From Pseudomonadota bacterium (GTDB taxonomy: Bacteria > Pseudomonadota > Gammaproteobacteria > Burkholderiales > Burkholderiaceae_E): DNA of 64,000 bases. Each line of letters opens with the position of its first letter. Positions within the stretch are counted from its first letter, which is position 1. Location: contig JAKPAM010000076.1 in assembly GCA_029779435.1 (NCBI GenBank), positions 49,565 through 113,564 of the forward strand, written 5' to 3'. Below, piece after piece: positions 1 to 8,434 of this stretch. The translations under genes were made by a program, and so were the position numbers. The notes beneath the pieces are model-generated. The model worked only from the letters and a program-made list of their open reading frames with translations, ran no database searches and had not been told where the DNA came from.

Positions 1-207
1 GACGATGCCCGAGTACTCGCTGCCGCCGATGTACGGCAGCGCCGGCTTGATCTGGTACTTGCCCTCGGCGCGCAACTGATCGACCAACGAGATGCCGGCC
101 GCCACGATGCGCACGCGCACCTGGCCGGGACCGGGATCGTCGCGCGGGATGTCGTCGAGCTGCCAGGGGGCGGGGGTGGCGAAGGTATGGACTCGCAGGG
201 CTTTCAT
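1..207 (-). CDS. MDR-family (zinc-type alcohol dehydrogenase-like) quinone oxidoreductase, N-terminal fragment
   Basis: Only the first 69 codons are in the window; the gene runs off the left edge. The visible part begins MKALRVHTFATPAPWQLDDI and continues into the GroES-like N-terminal fold of medium-chain dehydrogenase/reductases, with the family signature of an invariant Gly-rich turn followed by VRVRIVAAGIS and a PYIGGSEYSG segment, where substrate-side loops lie. Such proteins reduce quinones or enoyl compounds with NADPH in the cytoplasm. The ATG is the only reasonable start, as nothing coding is seen upstream before the next gene. The exact substrate cannot be told from this fragment. 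Confidence 0.8.
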   Translation of the reverse strand, partial: MKALRVHTFATPAPWQLDDIPRDDPGPGQVRVRIVAAGISLVDQLRAEGKYQIKPALPYIGGSEYSGIV

Positions 208-277
208 CGTGGTCTCCGTTTTCCGCAGTCTAACCGTCCCGCACGAAGGCCTGCCCGCCCCGCGATCGAATCCGAGC

Positions 278-1363
278 CTAACCGCTGACGACGAACACGT
301 GTCCGCGCGCCGGATCGACGCGCCCGCCGAGCAGCGATTCGTACAGCCGCGCCAGCGCTTCGACGCCCGCGTGCTGGTCGATGCGCAGCCAGCCTGCGCA
401 CGCGTCGACGAACCGGTTCCACGCCGGCGTCAGCGAGTCGCGCAGGACGTCGACGTCGATGCCGTCGAGCAGCGCGCGCCATTGCGCGAGGCCGAAGCCG
501 CTGACACGCCCATCACCGGCCCCGGGACCATCCGGGGCGTCGGCGGTGCCGAAGATGCGGCAGGCCAGGCGGATCGCGTCGCCGAAATGCCGCTGCATCG
601 CCGCGTGGACCTGGATGTCTCCGGCGAAATCGACGAAGACCGTCGGCACGTGGGCGGACATCGCGGTCAGCCGCGCATAGTCGACCACTTCGTCATAGTC
701 GCCCAGCCCCTGCACGAAACGCCGGTGCCCGGTCGACGTCAGCCCGACGAGGCGACAGTCCGCACGGATTTCGTGGCGCAGCACGTAGGCCAGCGCGACG
801 GCCGTCTTGCTCGACGCGCCGCTGAGCACGATCTGCCGCGCGTCGCAGTATCCCAGCGCAGCCAGGTGGCGCGCGAAAACGAACGCCGATGTGAACATCG
901 GCTGCATCAGCATCTGCTGGTCCTCGAACGCGACCCGATACGACGCGTCGGCCCGGGTGCGCCGATACGTGTTGTAGAACGCGGGCAACGCGCGCCGGTG
1001 GCCGGCGACGTCGACGAACTGCCGCTCGTTCGACAGGCCGGGCTGCACCAGCAGCCAGTTGGTCATCGGCAGGCAACCGAACAGTCGCTCGCCGACCGGC
1101 GCGTCCGGATGCGTCGACGCCGCGACCTGCGCATAGCCCCAGACCGGCAGGCGCGCCCACGGCGAGGGTGCCGGAAACAGCCGCCACAGCGGCAGCACGG
1201 GGCCGAGCCGGCCATAGACGATGCTCTGCGAACTCAGCGCGAAGCGTTCGATGCGCAGCAGCGCCTGGCCCGGCGCCAGCTCGGTGGGCCGGCGCGGCGC
1301 GAGCACGCGGTGCAGCGACAGGTCGTTTCGGTGAACCTGGAAGTCGAACGAGGCTTCCGGCAT
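278..1363 (-). CDS. DUF2855 family protein
   Basis: A 361-residue protein beginning MPEASFDFQVHRNDLS. It matches my memory of the DUF2855 family, which resembles a degenerate MDR oxidoreductase: an N-terminal beta-rich part, then a Rossmann-like stretch around residues 185-215 with VLSGASSKTAVALAYVLR, where the usual Gly-rich NAD(P) motif is altered to GASSKT. No biochemical role is established for the family that I know. The start is chosen for a GAGGAGA ribosome site six bases upstream; longer readings to the left lack family sequence. It lies 70 bp downstream of an MDR oxidoreductase on the same strand reading away, so a link to redox metabolism is possible but only inferred. Confidence 0.75.
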   Translation of the reverse strand: MPEASFDFQVHRNDLSLHRVLAPRRPTELAPGQALLRIERFALSSQSIVYGRLGPVLPLWRLFPAPSPWARLPVWGYAQVAASTHPDAPVGERLFGCLPMTNWLLVQPGLSNERQFVDVAGHRRALPAFYNTYRRTRADASYRVAFEDQQMLMQPMFTSAFVFARHLAALGYCDARQIVLSGASSKTAVALAYVLRHEIRADCRLVGLTSTGHRRFVQGLGDYDEVVDYARLTAMSAHVPTVFVDFAGDIQVHAAMQRHFGDAIRLACRIFGTADAPDGPGAGDGRVSGFGLAQWRALLDGIDVDVLRDSLTPAWNRFVDACAGWLRIDQHAGVEALARLYESLLGGRVDPARGHVFVVSG

Positions 1364-1418
1364 CAGTGTCTCCTCGGCGAGGCGATCGGGGCGCCATGTC
1401 CGGATAGTACGCTCGGCG

Positions 1419-2798
1419 TCAAATCGTCCCTCGCGGCACGGCCTCCCCTTCGATCGTCTCATCGACGTGCGGCAGCAGCATCCACAGCGCGACGCCCCGC
1501 GCCGCCATGAACGCGGTGAACGCCGCCCACAGGCCATGGTTGCCGAACAGCCCCTGCAATCCCAGCGCCAGCACGATGAAGCCGGCCAAGCACACGGCCA
1601 TCGCCATCATCAGCTCGCGCGTTCGCATCGCGCCGATGAACACGCCGTCGAGCTGGAAGCCGACCGCCGAGGCCAACGGCAGGATCACCGCCCACGGCAG
1701 GTACGCGAGCGCGAGCGCGACGACGTGGGGCTGGTTGGTCAGCAGGCGCACGATCGTCGGCCCGGCGAACGCATAGACGAGACAAAAGCCGAGCGCCCCG
1801 ACCACCGACCAGCCCATCGTCGTGCGGATCGCCCAGCGCAGCGCGTCGCGATGGCGTGCGCCGACGGCCGCGCCGACCAGCGTCTCGGCAGCGTGCGCGA
1901 AGCCATCGAGCGCGTAGGACATGAAGGTCTGGAAGTTCAGCAGCACGGCGTTGGCCGCCAGCACCGCATCGCCCTGGCGCGCGCCGGCCCGCGTGAACCA
2001 CGCGAACGCGGCCAGCAGGCACATCGTGCGCACGAACAGGTCGCCGTTCATCGCCATCAGCCGCCGCAGCGCGCGCCGATCGACGATGTCGCGCCGCCAG
2101 TCGACCGGCGGCAGCGAGCGCAGCCGGCGCATCCGGAGCCAGGCCGCGCCCGCCGCGAAGCCGACGACGTCGGCGATCGCCGTGGCCAGGCCGATGCCCG
2201 GCACGCCCATTTGAAGGCCATGCACGAAGACGAGAACCAGCGCGATGTTGACGACGTTGATCAGGACCTGCAACGCGAGGCCGATGCGCACCTGCTGCAC
2301 GCCCAGCAGGTAACCGAGCAGCACGAAGTTGCCCAGCGCCAGCGGCGCCGACCACAGCCGCGCGAATGCATACTCGCGCGCAAGCTGCTGGACGGCCTCG
2401 CTGCCGCCGAGCAGTTGCAACGCCCCCGCGATCAGCGGCTCGCGCAACACCAGCAGCACGACGCCGATCACCAGCGCGATCGCCAGCCCGCGCAACAGGC
2501 TCGCGCGCAGGCCCAGGCCATCGCCCGCGCCGTGCGCTTGCGCGGTCAGCGCGGTCGTGCCCATGCGCAGGAAACCGAATCCCCAGAATACGAAGTTGAA
2601 TACCAGGCCGCCGAGCGCGACCGCGCCCAGCGCCGCCGGCTGATCGAGGTGGCCGGCGATCGCGGTGTCGACCGCCGACAGGATCGGCACCGTCAGATTG
2701 GCGAGGACGATCGGCCAGGCCAGCCGCAGCACGCGCCAATGCCACGAGGGTTCGCGCCGCGACAGGACCAGCGAGGTGTTCTTCTTGTTGTTCTGCAT
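1419..2798 (-). CDS. MATE family efflux transporter (DinF-type)
   Basis: A 459-residue, very hydrophobic protein with about twelve membrane segments, the normal MATE length. The N-terminal LAWPIVLANLTVPILSAVDT followed by AIAGHL is the MATE entry signature (the first helix and loop with the conserved Asp), and GFLRMGTTALTAQAHG is the second conserved block of the DinF branch. Such proteins sit in the inner membrane and export cationic drugs or metabolites using H+ or Na+. It is divergent from the MFS gene starting at 2935, and the 136 bp between them contain a long palindrome that could control both. Substrate unknown. Confidence 0.88.
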   Translation of the reverse strand: MQNNKKNTSLVLSRREPSWHWRVLRLAWPIVLANLTVPILSAVDTAIAGHLDQPAALGAVALGGLVFNFVFWGFGFLRMGTTALTAQAHGAGDGLGLRASLLRGLAIALVIGVVLLVLREPLIAGALQLLGGSEAVQQLAREYAFARLWSAPLALGNFVLLGYLLGVQQVRIGLALQVLINVVNIALVLVFVHGLQMGVPGIGLATAIADVVGFAAGAAWLRMRRLRSLPPVDWRRDIVDRRALRRLMAMNGDLFVRTMCLLAAFAWFTRAGARQGDAVLAANAVLLNFQTFMSYALDGFAHAAETLVGAAVGARHRDALRWAIRTTMGWSVVGALGFCLVYAFAGPTIVRLLTNQPHVVALALAYLPWAVILPLASAVGFQLDGVFIGAMRTRELMMAMAVCLAGFIVLALGLQGLFGNHGLWAAFTAFMAARGVALWMLLPHVDETIEGEAVPRGTI

Positions 2799-2876
2799 GA
2801 TGGCCGACCTTATACCGCACTCTCACGCCCGTTCCGGCTTTCGTCTATGCTGCTCGTCCAATCCGTGGAATTCCCA

Positions 2877-2929
2877 GGGTCTGTTGCCATATGAATCGGC
2901 GCGGGCTCGATTCATATGGCAACAGACCC
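2877..2929. repeat. 53-bp inverted repeat with perfect 21-bp arms before an MFS start codon
   Basis: Left arm 2877-2897 and right arm 2909-2929 are exact reverse complements over all 21 bases; the loop 2898-2908 is GGCGCGGGCTC. The arm core is TGTTGCCATATGAATC. The palindrome ends five bases before the ATG at 2935, in the spacer between two divergent transporter genes. It has no T-run, so it is unlikely to be a simple terminator. It could be an operator for a dimeric or tetrameric repressor, or an mRNA hairpin that hides the start of the MFS gene, which has no visible ribosome site of its own. Confidence 0.9.
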
Positions 2930-2934
2930 AAGCG

Positions 2935-4212
2935 ATGCGTAACGCTCCGACAACGACGCCCGACAAGACCGCGTGGGGCCTGGTGATCGCCGCGGCGGCC
3001 ATCATGATGATCACGATGGGGGTGCGCCAGACGACGGGCCTGTTCGTGTCGCCGCTGAACACCGCCACCGGGCTGGGCATCGTCGCGATCAGCTTCGCGC
3101 TGGCGATCGGCCAGTTCGTCTGGGGCGCCGCGCAGCCGCTGTTCGGCGCGCTCGGCGACAAGTACGGCGCGTTCAAGGTACTGCTCGTCGGCGGCCTGCT
3201 GCTGTCGGCCGGCACCGCGCTGACGCCGCTCGCGCACAGTGAGGGGATGCTGATCGGCACGCTCGGCGTGCTGTCGGCGGCGGGCGCCGCGGCCGGCAGC
3301 TTCGCGCTGCTGGTCGGCGTGGTCTCGCAGCGGATCGCGCCGGAGAAGCGATCGGTCGCCGCCGGCATCATCAATGCCGGCGGATCGTTCGGACAATTCA
3401 TCTTCGCGCCGTTCGTCCAACTGTTGATCGGCGCCACCGGCTGGGTCGCCGCGATGCTCGTGCTGGCCGCCACGTCGCTGTTGACGATCCCGCTGGCGTT
3501 CGCGCTGCGCCCGCCCTCGGCATCGAAGGGCGCGGCCGACGCCGCCGCGCCGGGCGACAAGACGGGCGGCCCGGCGCCGGCCGCCGCGGCCGACACGATG
3601 ACGCTGGGCCGGCAGCTTCGCATCGCGATGGCCAACCGCGATTACCTGCTGCTGCACGCGGGCTTCTTCACGTGCGGCTTCCACATCGCGTTCCTGGTCA
3701 CCCACCTGCCCGGCGAAGTCCAGCTGTGCGGGCTGCCGGCCAGCGTCGCGTCGGTGTCGCTCGCGCTGATCGGCCTGTTCAACATCGCCGGCAGCCTGAC
3801 GATCGGCTGGCTCGGCCAACATTACCGGATGAAGTGGCTGCTGGCGTTGATGTATGGCAGCCGTGCGGTGGCGATCGCCGTCTACCTGGTCGCGCCCAAG
3901 ACGCCGGAGACGTTCTATGCGTTCGCGGCGGTGCTCGGCTTCACATGGCTGGCCACGGTGCCACCGACGGCCGGGCTGGTCGGCAAGCTGTTCGGAGCGC
4001 GCTACCTGGCGACACTGTTCGGCATGACGCTGCTGTCGCACCAGGTGGGCGGATTCCTGGGGGCCTGGCTAGGCGGGCGCGTGTTGGCCAGCGATGGCAA
4101 CTTCATGTGGATGTGGTATGCCGACATCGTACTGGCGACGGCGGCCGCGCTGCTGAACCTGCCGATCCGCGAGGCGCGGCTGCCCACCCGTGCGGCGACC
4201 GCCGCGGCGTGA
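2935..4212 (+). CDS. MFS transporter
   Basis: A 425-residue major facilitator with two six-helix halves. GVRQTTGLFVSPLNTATG in helix 1 and the loop 2-3 sequence GALGDKYGAFKVLLVG (variant of the G-x-x-x-D-x-x-G-x-R motif A) place it in a branch common in Burkholderiales and related to oxalate/formate-type permeases. The central loop around residues 195-220 is rich in Ala, Pro and Gly. The start MRNAPTTTPDK lies just beyond the 53-bp palindrome and has no clear Shine-Dalgarno sequence, so an upstream in-frame start cannot be excluded. Substrate unknown; divergent from a MATE exporter. Confidence 0.85.
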   Translation: MRNAPTTTPDKTAWGLVIAAAAIMMITMGVRQTTGLFVSPLNTATGLGIVAISFALAIGQFVWGAAQPLFGALGDKYGAFKVLLVGGLLLSAGTALTPLAHSEGMLIGTLGVLSAAGAAAGSFALLVGVVSQRIAPEKRSVAAGIINAGGSFGQFIFAPFVQLLIGATGWVAAMLVLAATSLLTIPLAFALRPPSASKGAADAAAPGDKTGGPAPAAAADTMTLGRQLRIAMANRDYLLLHAGFFTCGFHIAFLVTHLPGEVQLCGLPASVASVSLALIGLFNIAGSLTIGWLGQHYRMKWLLALMYGSRAVAIAVYLVAPKTPETFYAFAAVLGFTWLATVPPTAGLVGKLFGARYLATLFGMTLLSHQVGGFLGAWLGGRVLASDGNFMWMWYADIVLATAAALLNLPIREARLPTRAATAAA

Positions 4213-4221
4213 GTCGGTTGG

Positions 4222-4253
4222 CGCCCGTTAACGCTAAGATCGATCCCGCGTGA
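4222..4253 (+). repeat. 32-bp dispersed intergenic repeat, copy A
   Basis: Begins CGCCCGTTAACGCTAAGATC and ends CCCGCGTGA. It matches the copy at 37504-37535 (minus strand) at 29 of 32 positions and the copies at 7248-7279 (minus) and 9811-9842 less closely. It lies ten bases after the stop of the MFS gene and about 90 bases before the CYTH-CHAD start, reading in the same direction as both. Confidence 0.75.
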
Positions 4254-4344
4254 TCCCGCGGTATTGATCGCGTCGACGCGATGTCGCCGGCCGGATTCCG
4301 CCGTTCTTGTCCCTTACAGGGGCCGGCCCGCGCCGGCATCGACG

Positions 4345-5937
4345 ATGGTTGAACGCGAGCTGAAATTCGACGTCCCCGACGAACGCCGCGATGCGATCCA
4401 GGCCGAGCTCTCGGCGTTGCCGGCCTCGCAACGCCAACGGCTGGTCTCGGTCTACGTCGACACGGCCGATCGCAGCCTGGCGCGGCACCAGGTGGCATTG
4501 CGACTGCGCCACGACGGCGGCCACTGGGAACAGACGCTCAAGGCCGTCGGCGACACGCCGGTCGAGCGCCACGAGGACAACGTCGCGCGGCCAGGCGACT
4601 GGCCGGCGGACGGGCCGCCGATCGATCCATCGCTGCATGCCGGCACGCCGGCATTCGACCGCCTGCGGGAAGCGTTGGCCGACAGCGCCGATCCGACGCT
4701 CGGGGCGGTGTTCATCAGCGACTTCGTGCGCCTGCGCGCCGACCTGCTGCTGGACGATGCGCGCATCGAGGTCGCGTTCGACCAAGGTCTGCTGCGCGCC
4801 GAACGGCGGGACGCGTCGTCGGACGCGGACGATACGGCGAAGCTGGCCGGCGCGCCGACGCTGCCGATCCAGGAGCTGGAGCTGGAACTCAAGTCCGGCC
4901 CGTCGCGCGCCTTGATCACCGCCGCCACGCAATGGGCCGACCGGCATGCGCTGTGGATCGACACGATTTCCAAGGCCGCCCGGGGCGAACGCCTCGCGCA
5001 AGGCCGGGTCGGCGCGGTGGCCACGCCCGGCCGCATCGCCGCGTTCGGCGGCGGCAAGCCCCCGGATGGCCGTACGCTGCTGCGCCGCTGGACCGCCGTA
5101 TGCCTCGAGCAGGTACTCGGCAACGCCAGCCAGCTCTCGGCCGGCGAAGGCCCGCCGGATGCCGAAGTCGTCCATCAGCTCCGCGTCGGGCTGCGCCGGT
5201 TGCGGTCGGTATGGCGCGAACTGGGCCGCTGCGCGGACGAGCCCATCGACTGGCAGCCGGCGGTACGCGAATCGTTCGATGCGCTCGGCCGCGTGCGCGA
5301 CCGCGACGCGGCCGTCGCACGCTTCGCCGATGCGATCACGGCGGCGGGAGGCCGCACGCTCGACCCGAGCGGACATGGGCCCGACCCCGACCTGCGCGCG
5401 CTGATCCGGGCACGGCCTTTCCAGCATGCGATGCTGTCGCTGCTGGCGTTCGCGCTCGACGCCGACGGCAATGCCGATGACGGGAAGGCAGGCGGTGGAA
5501 AGACCGGTGGTGGAAAGACCGATCGCCCGCAAGACGATCGCGACGGCATCGACCTGGTCGTGCAGCGCCTGCGCAAGCTGCATCGCGGGTTGCGCCAGGC
5601 CGCGCGCCGCTTCGACACGTTGACGGACGACGATCGCCATCGCGTGCGCAAGCGCGCCAAGCGGCTGCGCTACTTGATCGAGCTGGCGCGCCCGCTGCTG
5701 CCGACCGGCGATGCCGATGCCTACCTGAAGCGGCTGCGGCGCACGCAGCAGCGACTCGGCGATTACCAGGACCTATGCACGGCGATCGACGCCTATCGCG
5801 ACGCCGTCCATGCCGGCCAGCACGATGCGTGGTTCGGCGTCGGCTGGCTGGAAGCGGGGCGCGCGCGCCATCTGGCACGCTGCCGCAAGGCACTGCGCCG
5901 CCTGGCGCGGACCCGGCCCCCGCTTTCCGCCCATTAG
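4345..5937 (+). CDS. CYTH and CHAD domain-containing protein
   Basis: A 530-residue two-domain protein. Residues 1-200 are a CYTH (triphosphate tunnel) domain: the diagnostic ExExK motif appears as ERELKF at the very start, followed by the basic strand LRLRHDG and TLK that bind triphosphate. From about residue 260 follows a helical CHAD domain with its two hallmark His/Arg repeats, HQLRVGLRRLRS at residue 277 and HRVRKRAKRLRYL at residue 432. CYTH-CHAD proteins include inorganic triphosphatases, and CHAD domains bind polyphosphate. A Gly/Lys-rich insert near residues 385-400 is encoded by near-perfect 12-bp repeats (about 5490-5525). The start is set by the ExExK position. Confidence 0.9.
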   Translation: MVERELKFDVPDERRDAIQAELSALPASQRQRLVSVYVDTADRSLARHQVALRLRHDGGHWEQTLKAVGDTPVERHEDNVARPGDWPADGPPIDPSLHAGTPAFDRLREALADSADPTLGAVFISDFVRLRADLLLDDARIEVAFDQGLLRAERRDASSDADDTAKLAGAPTLPIQELELELKSGPSRALITAATQWADRHALWIDTISKAARGERLAQGRVGAVATPGRIAAFGGGKPPDGRTLLRRWTAVCLEQVLGNASQLSAGEGPPDAEVVHQLRVGLRRLRSVWRELGRCADEPIDWQPAVRESFDALGRVRDRDAAVARFADAITAAGGRTLDPSGHGPDPDLRALIRARPFQHAMLSLLAFALDADGNADDGKAGGGKTGGGKTDRPQDDRDGIDLVVQRLRKLHRGLRQAARRFDTLTDDDRHRVRKRAKRLRYLIELARPLLPTGDADAYLKRLRRTQQRLGDYQDLCTAIDAYRDAVHAGQHDAWFGVGWLEAGRARHLARCRKALRRLARTRPPLSAH

Positions 5938-5956
5938 GGCCAGGGCGCGCCGATTC

Positions 5957-7213
5957 CTAGTGCGGCGCGATGATCCCCAGCTCGCGGTACACGGGGATGA
6001 TCTGCCGCCGGATCTCCGGATACTGCCGCCAGTAGACAAGCGCGGCCAGCAGCGTGCCGCCGCCGCAGCACGCCAGCGCCACCGGCGCCGTCACATGCGA
6101 TGCGAACCAGCCGCCGAACAGCGCGCCCAGCGGGGCCATGCCCAGGAAGGACGCGACGTACAGCGACGCCACGCGGCCGCGCAGCGCATCCGGCACGATC
6201 GTCTGCAACACGATGTTCGTCGACGCGGCCGTCAGCATCGTCCCCATGCCGACGGCGAACAGCAAGATCAGCGCGACCCAAAGCACGGACGTCGCCGAGA
6301 ACGCGATAAGCCCCGCACCGGCCAGCGCCGCGCTCCAGGCGATCTGCTTGAACAGGCCCTTGGTGCCCGGCCGCCAGGCCAGCAGGATCATGCCCGTCAT
6401 CGCGCCGCAGCCGGCCGCACCGGTCAGCAGGCCCAGCGTGTGCGCATCCCCATGGAACCGCTGGCTGGCGAACCATGGCATCAGCGACGAATACGGCTGC
6501 ACCAGGAAACTCGTCGACGCCAGCATCAGCAGCGCCGCGCGGCTCGGCAGGAAGCCGTACGCATAGCGGGCGCCGGTGGCCAGCTGCCGGGCCCAATGAG
6601 TCGAGTCGCGCGGCTTGGGCGGCGGATCGACTCGCAGCAGGATCAGCGCGACGACCACCGATACCCTCAGCACGGCATTCAGCGCGAAACCGCTGACGAC
6701 GCCGAAGCTGCCGATCACCGATCCGCCGAGCATCGGCCCGATGAACCGGGCGCCGTTCATCACGCTGCCGTTCAGCGCGATCGCATTGGCCAGGTCTTCG
6801 CGGCGATCGACCAGGTGCACGAGCAGCGACTGCCGGCCCGGCGCATCGCAGGCGTTGACCAGACCCATCACCAGGTTGCCGACGACCAGGTGCCACGGCT
6901 GGATCCAGCCGCCGGCGACCAACGTCAGCATCACCAGCGACTGCGTGAACGCCAGCGCGTTGGTCACGAACAGCACGCGCCGCACGTTCAGCCGATCGAG
7001 GAACACGCCGGCCACCGGCCCGATCAGCAGGAACGGGATCTGCAGCGCGAAGGCGGCCAACCCGAGCATCAGCGTCGAATGCGTCAGCTCGAACATCAGC
7101 CAGCTCGTGGCGATCAGCTGCAGCCAGCTGCCGATCTGCGACGTGCCCTGGCCGGCGATGAACAGCCGGAAATTGCGATGGGCGAACGCCCGCAGTCCAT
7201 GAGGCAGCGTCAC
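5957..7213 (-). CDS. MFS transporter, EntS/MFS_3-like
   Basis: A 418-residue inner-membrane transporter. The opening FRLFIAGQGTSQIGSWLQLI and the following LFELTHS-type segment are typical of the enterobactin-exporter-like MFS_3 branch, as is FLLIGPVAGVFLDRLNVRR in loop 2-3. About twelve helices are visible. The likely start is the GTG giving VTLPHGLRAFAHRNF, because longer readings contain no family sequence; a GAGG lies somewhat far upstream. It follows an MDR oxidoreductase on the same strand, with repeat copy B in the spacer. Substrate unknown: the EntS resemblance suggests export, and no siderophore genes are present nearby. Confidence 0.82.
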   Translation of the reverse strand: MTLPHGLRAFAHRNFRLFIAGQGTSQIGSWLQLIATSWLMFELTHSTLMLGLAAFALQIPFLLIGPVAGVFLDRLNVRRVLFVTNALAFTQSLVMLTLVAGGWIQPWHLVVGNLVMGLVNACDAPGRQSLLVHLVDRREDLANAIALNGSVMNGARFIGPMLGGSVIGSFGVVSGFALNAVLRVSVVVALILLRVDPPPKPRDSTHWARQLATGARYAYGFLPSRAALLMLASTSFLVQPYSSLMPWFASQRFHGDAHTLGLLTGAAGCGAMTGMILLAWRPGTKGLFKQIAWSAALAGAGLIAFSATSVLWVALILLFAVGMGTMLTAASTNIVLQTIVPDALRGRVASLYVASFLGMAPLGALFGGWFASHVTAPVALACCGGGTLLAALVYWRQYPEIRRQIIPVYRELGIIAPH

Positions 7214-7247
7214 TTCCGGGTGCCTCGCTGCAGGTTCGAATAAGGCT

Positions 7248-7279
7248 TCACGCGGATCCGATCTCGATGTGAACGGGCC
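7248..7279 (-). repeat. 32-bp dispersed intergenic repeat, copy B
   Basis: Read on the minus strand it starts GGCCCGTTCACATCGAGATC and ends CCGCGTGA; it then continues AAGCC, as copy D does. About 24 of 32 bases agree with copy D. It sits between the stop of the MDR oxidoreductase gene and the GTG of the MFS gene, in the direction of transcription. Confidence 0.6.
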
Positions 7280-7283
7280 TTGC

Positions 7284-8276
7284 TTAGTGCAGCGGTCCGT
7301 TGGGCGCCACCAGCACCTTGCCGTGCTTGCCGGCGGTCTGCGCATGCACCAGCGCATCGCGGATCGATTCGATCGGGTAGACATCCGCCACCGGCGCCTG
7401 CCATTGTCCGGCCAGCATCTGCGCGGCCAGCCGCTCGTACAGCGCGCGCACTTCGGCGATCGGCCGGCGCGCCAGGTGCCGGCCCAGCATGAAGCCGGCC
7501 AGCGACACGCCGCGGTAAACGACGTCGGCCGTCGGCATCAGCGGCGGCTCGCCCGACATCGATCCGTAGTTGCACACGGTTCCCTCGTCGATCAGGCAGG
7601 CGGCCAGCCGGGCGGTAGCGGCGCCGGACACCGCATCGATACCGAGCCGGATCCGCGCGCCGCCGGTGGCCTGCGCGACGCGCTCGGCCAGCCCGTCGCC
7701 GTCGCGCACCACGGCGTCGGCACCCAATACGCCCAACTCACCAATGACATCGTCGCGGCGCACGACGTTGACGGTGCGCAGCCCGCGCGATCGCGCGAAC
7801 CCGATCAGCAGCCGGCCGACGGCGGAGTTGGCGGCGTTCTGGATCACCCAGTCGCCCGGCGATAGCGTGACGATGTCCTCGAGCAGCAGCAGCGCCGTCG
7901 GCGGATTGATCCGCAGCATCGCGGCCTGGCGCGGATTCAGTTCGGGCGGAATGCGGATCACCGACTCGGCGCGCACGCAGCGCTGCTGCGCCCAGTTCTC
8001 GCGTTCCAGGTTGATGACCAGGTCGCCGACCGCCACGTACCGGACGTCGCGGCCCACGGCGGTCACGCGGCCGACGCACTCGGCGCCCGGCGTCGCGGGC
8101 AGCGGCGGCTTGAGCCGGTAGGCGCCGCGGCAGAACGACAGGTCTGCCGGGTTGATCGGGAAGGCGATCACATCGAAGACGACCTGATCGTTCTGCGGAG
8201 GCCCGGCATCCGGTGCTTCGACGCAGCGCGCTACATCCTCGGGCACGCCATAGGCCTGCAATTCGATCCGTTTCAC
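7284..8276 (-). CDS. zinc-independent MDR oxidoreductase (enoyl reductase/quinone reductase type)
   Basis: A 330-residue cytoplasmic NADPH-dependent reductase. The N-terminal GroES-like domain has INPADLSFCRGAYRLKPPLP and PGAECVGRVTAVG, typical of 2-enoyl-thioester/MECR-like members that lack the catalytic zinc cysteines. The Rossmann domain contains WVIQNAANSAVGRLLIGFAR, in which N-A-A-N-S-x-V-G is the coenzyme loop of this branch, and RTVNVVRR provides the NADPH-phosphate arginines. The GTG start giving VKRIELQAYG has a good AGGAGA site seven bases upstream. Natural substrate unknown; crotonobetainyl-, enoyl- and quinone-type substrates are all compatible. Confidence 0.85.
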   Translation of the reverse strand: MKRIELQAYGVPEDVARCVEAPDAGPPQNDQVVFDVIAFPINPADLSFCRGAYRLKPPLPATPGAECVGRVTAVGRDVRYVAVGDLVINLERENWAQQRCVRAESVIRIPPELNPRQAAMLRINPPTALLLLEDIVTLSPGDWVIQNAANSAVGRLLIGFARSRGLRTVNVVRRDDVIGELGVLGADAVVRDGDGLAERVAQATGGARIRLGIDAVSGAATARLAACLIDEGTVCNYGSMSGEPPLMPTADVVYRGVSLAGFMLGRHLARRPIAEVRALYERLAAQMLAGQWQAPVADVYPIESIRDALVHAQTAGKHGKVLVAPNGPLH

Positions 8277-8434
8277 ATTGTCTCCTGCCCGCGGCGTGCG
8301 AGGCTCATGGATGGCTGCCAATCTACACGAATGCGCGCCACTCGGCAGCGCGCGCCGGCGGCGGCGCCAACCATGCGTAACATGACGGGTTGGCCGCGCG
8401 GCCGGTTCCTCGCGGCATCCTGCGGAGAAGCACG

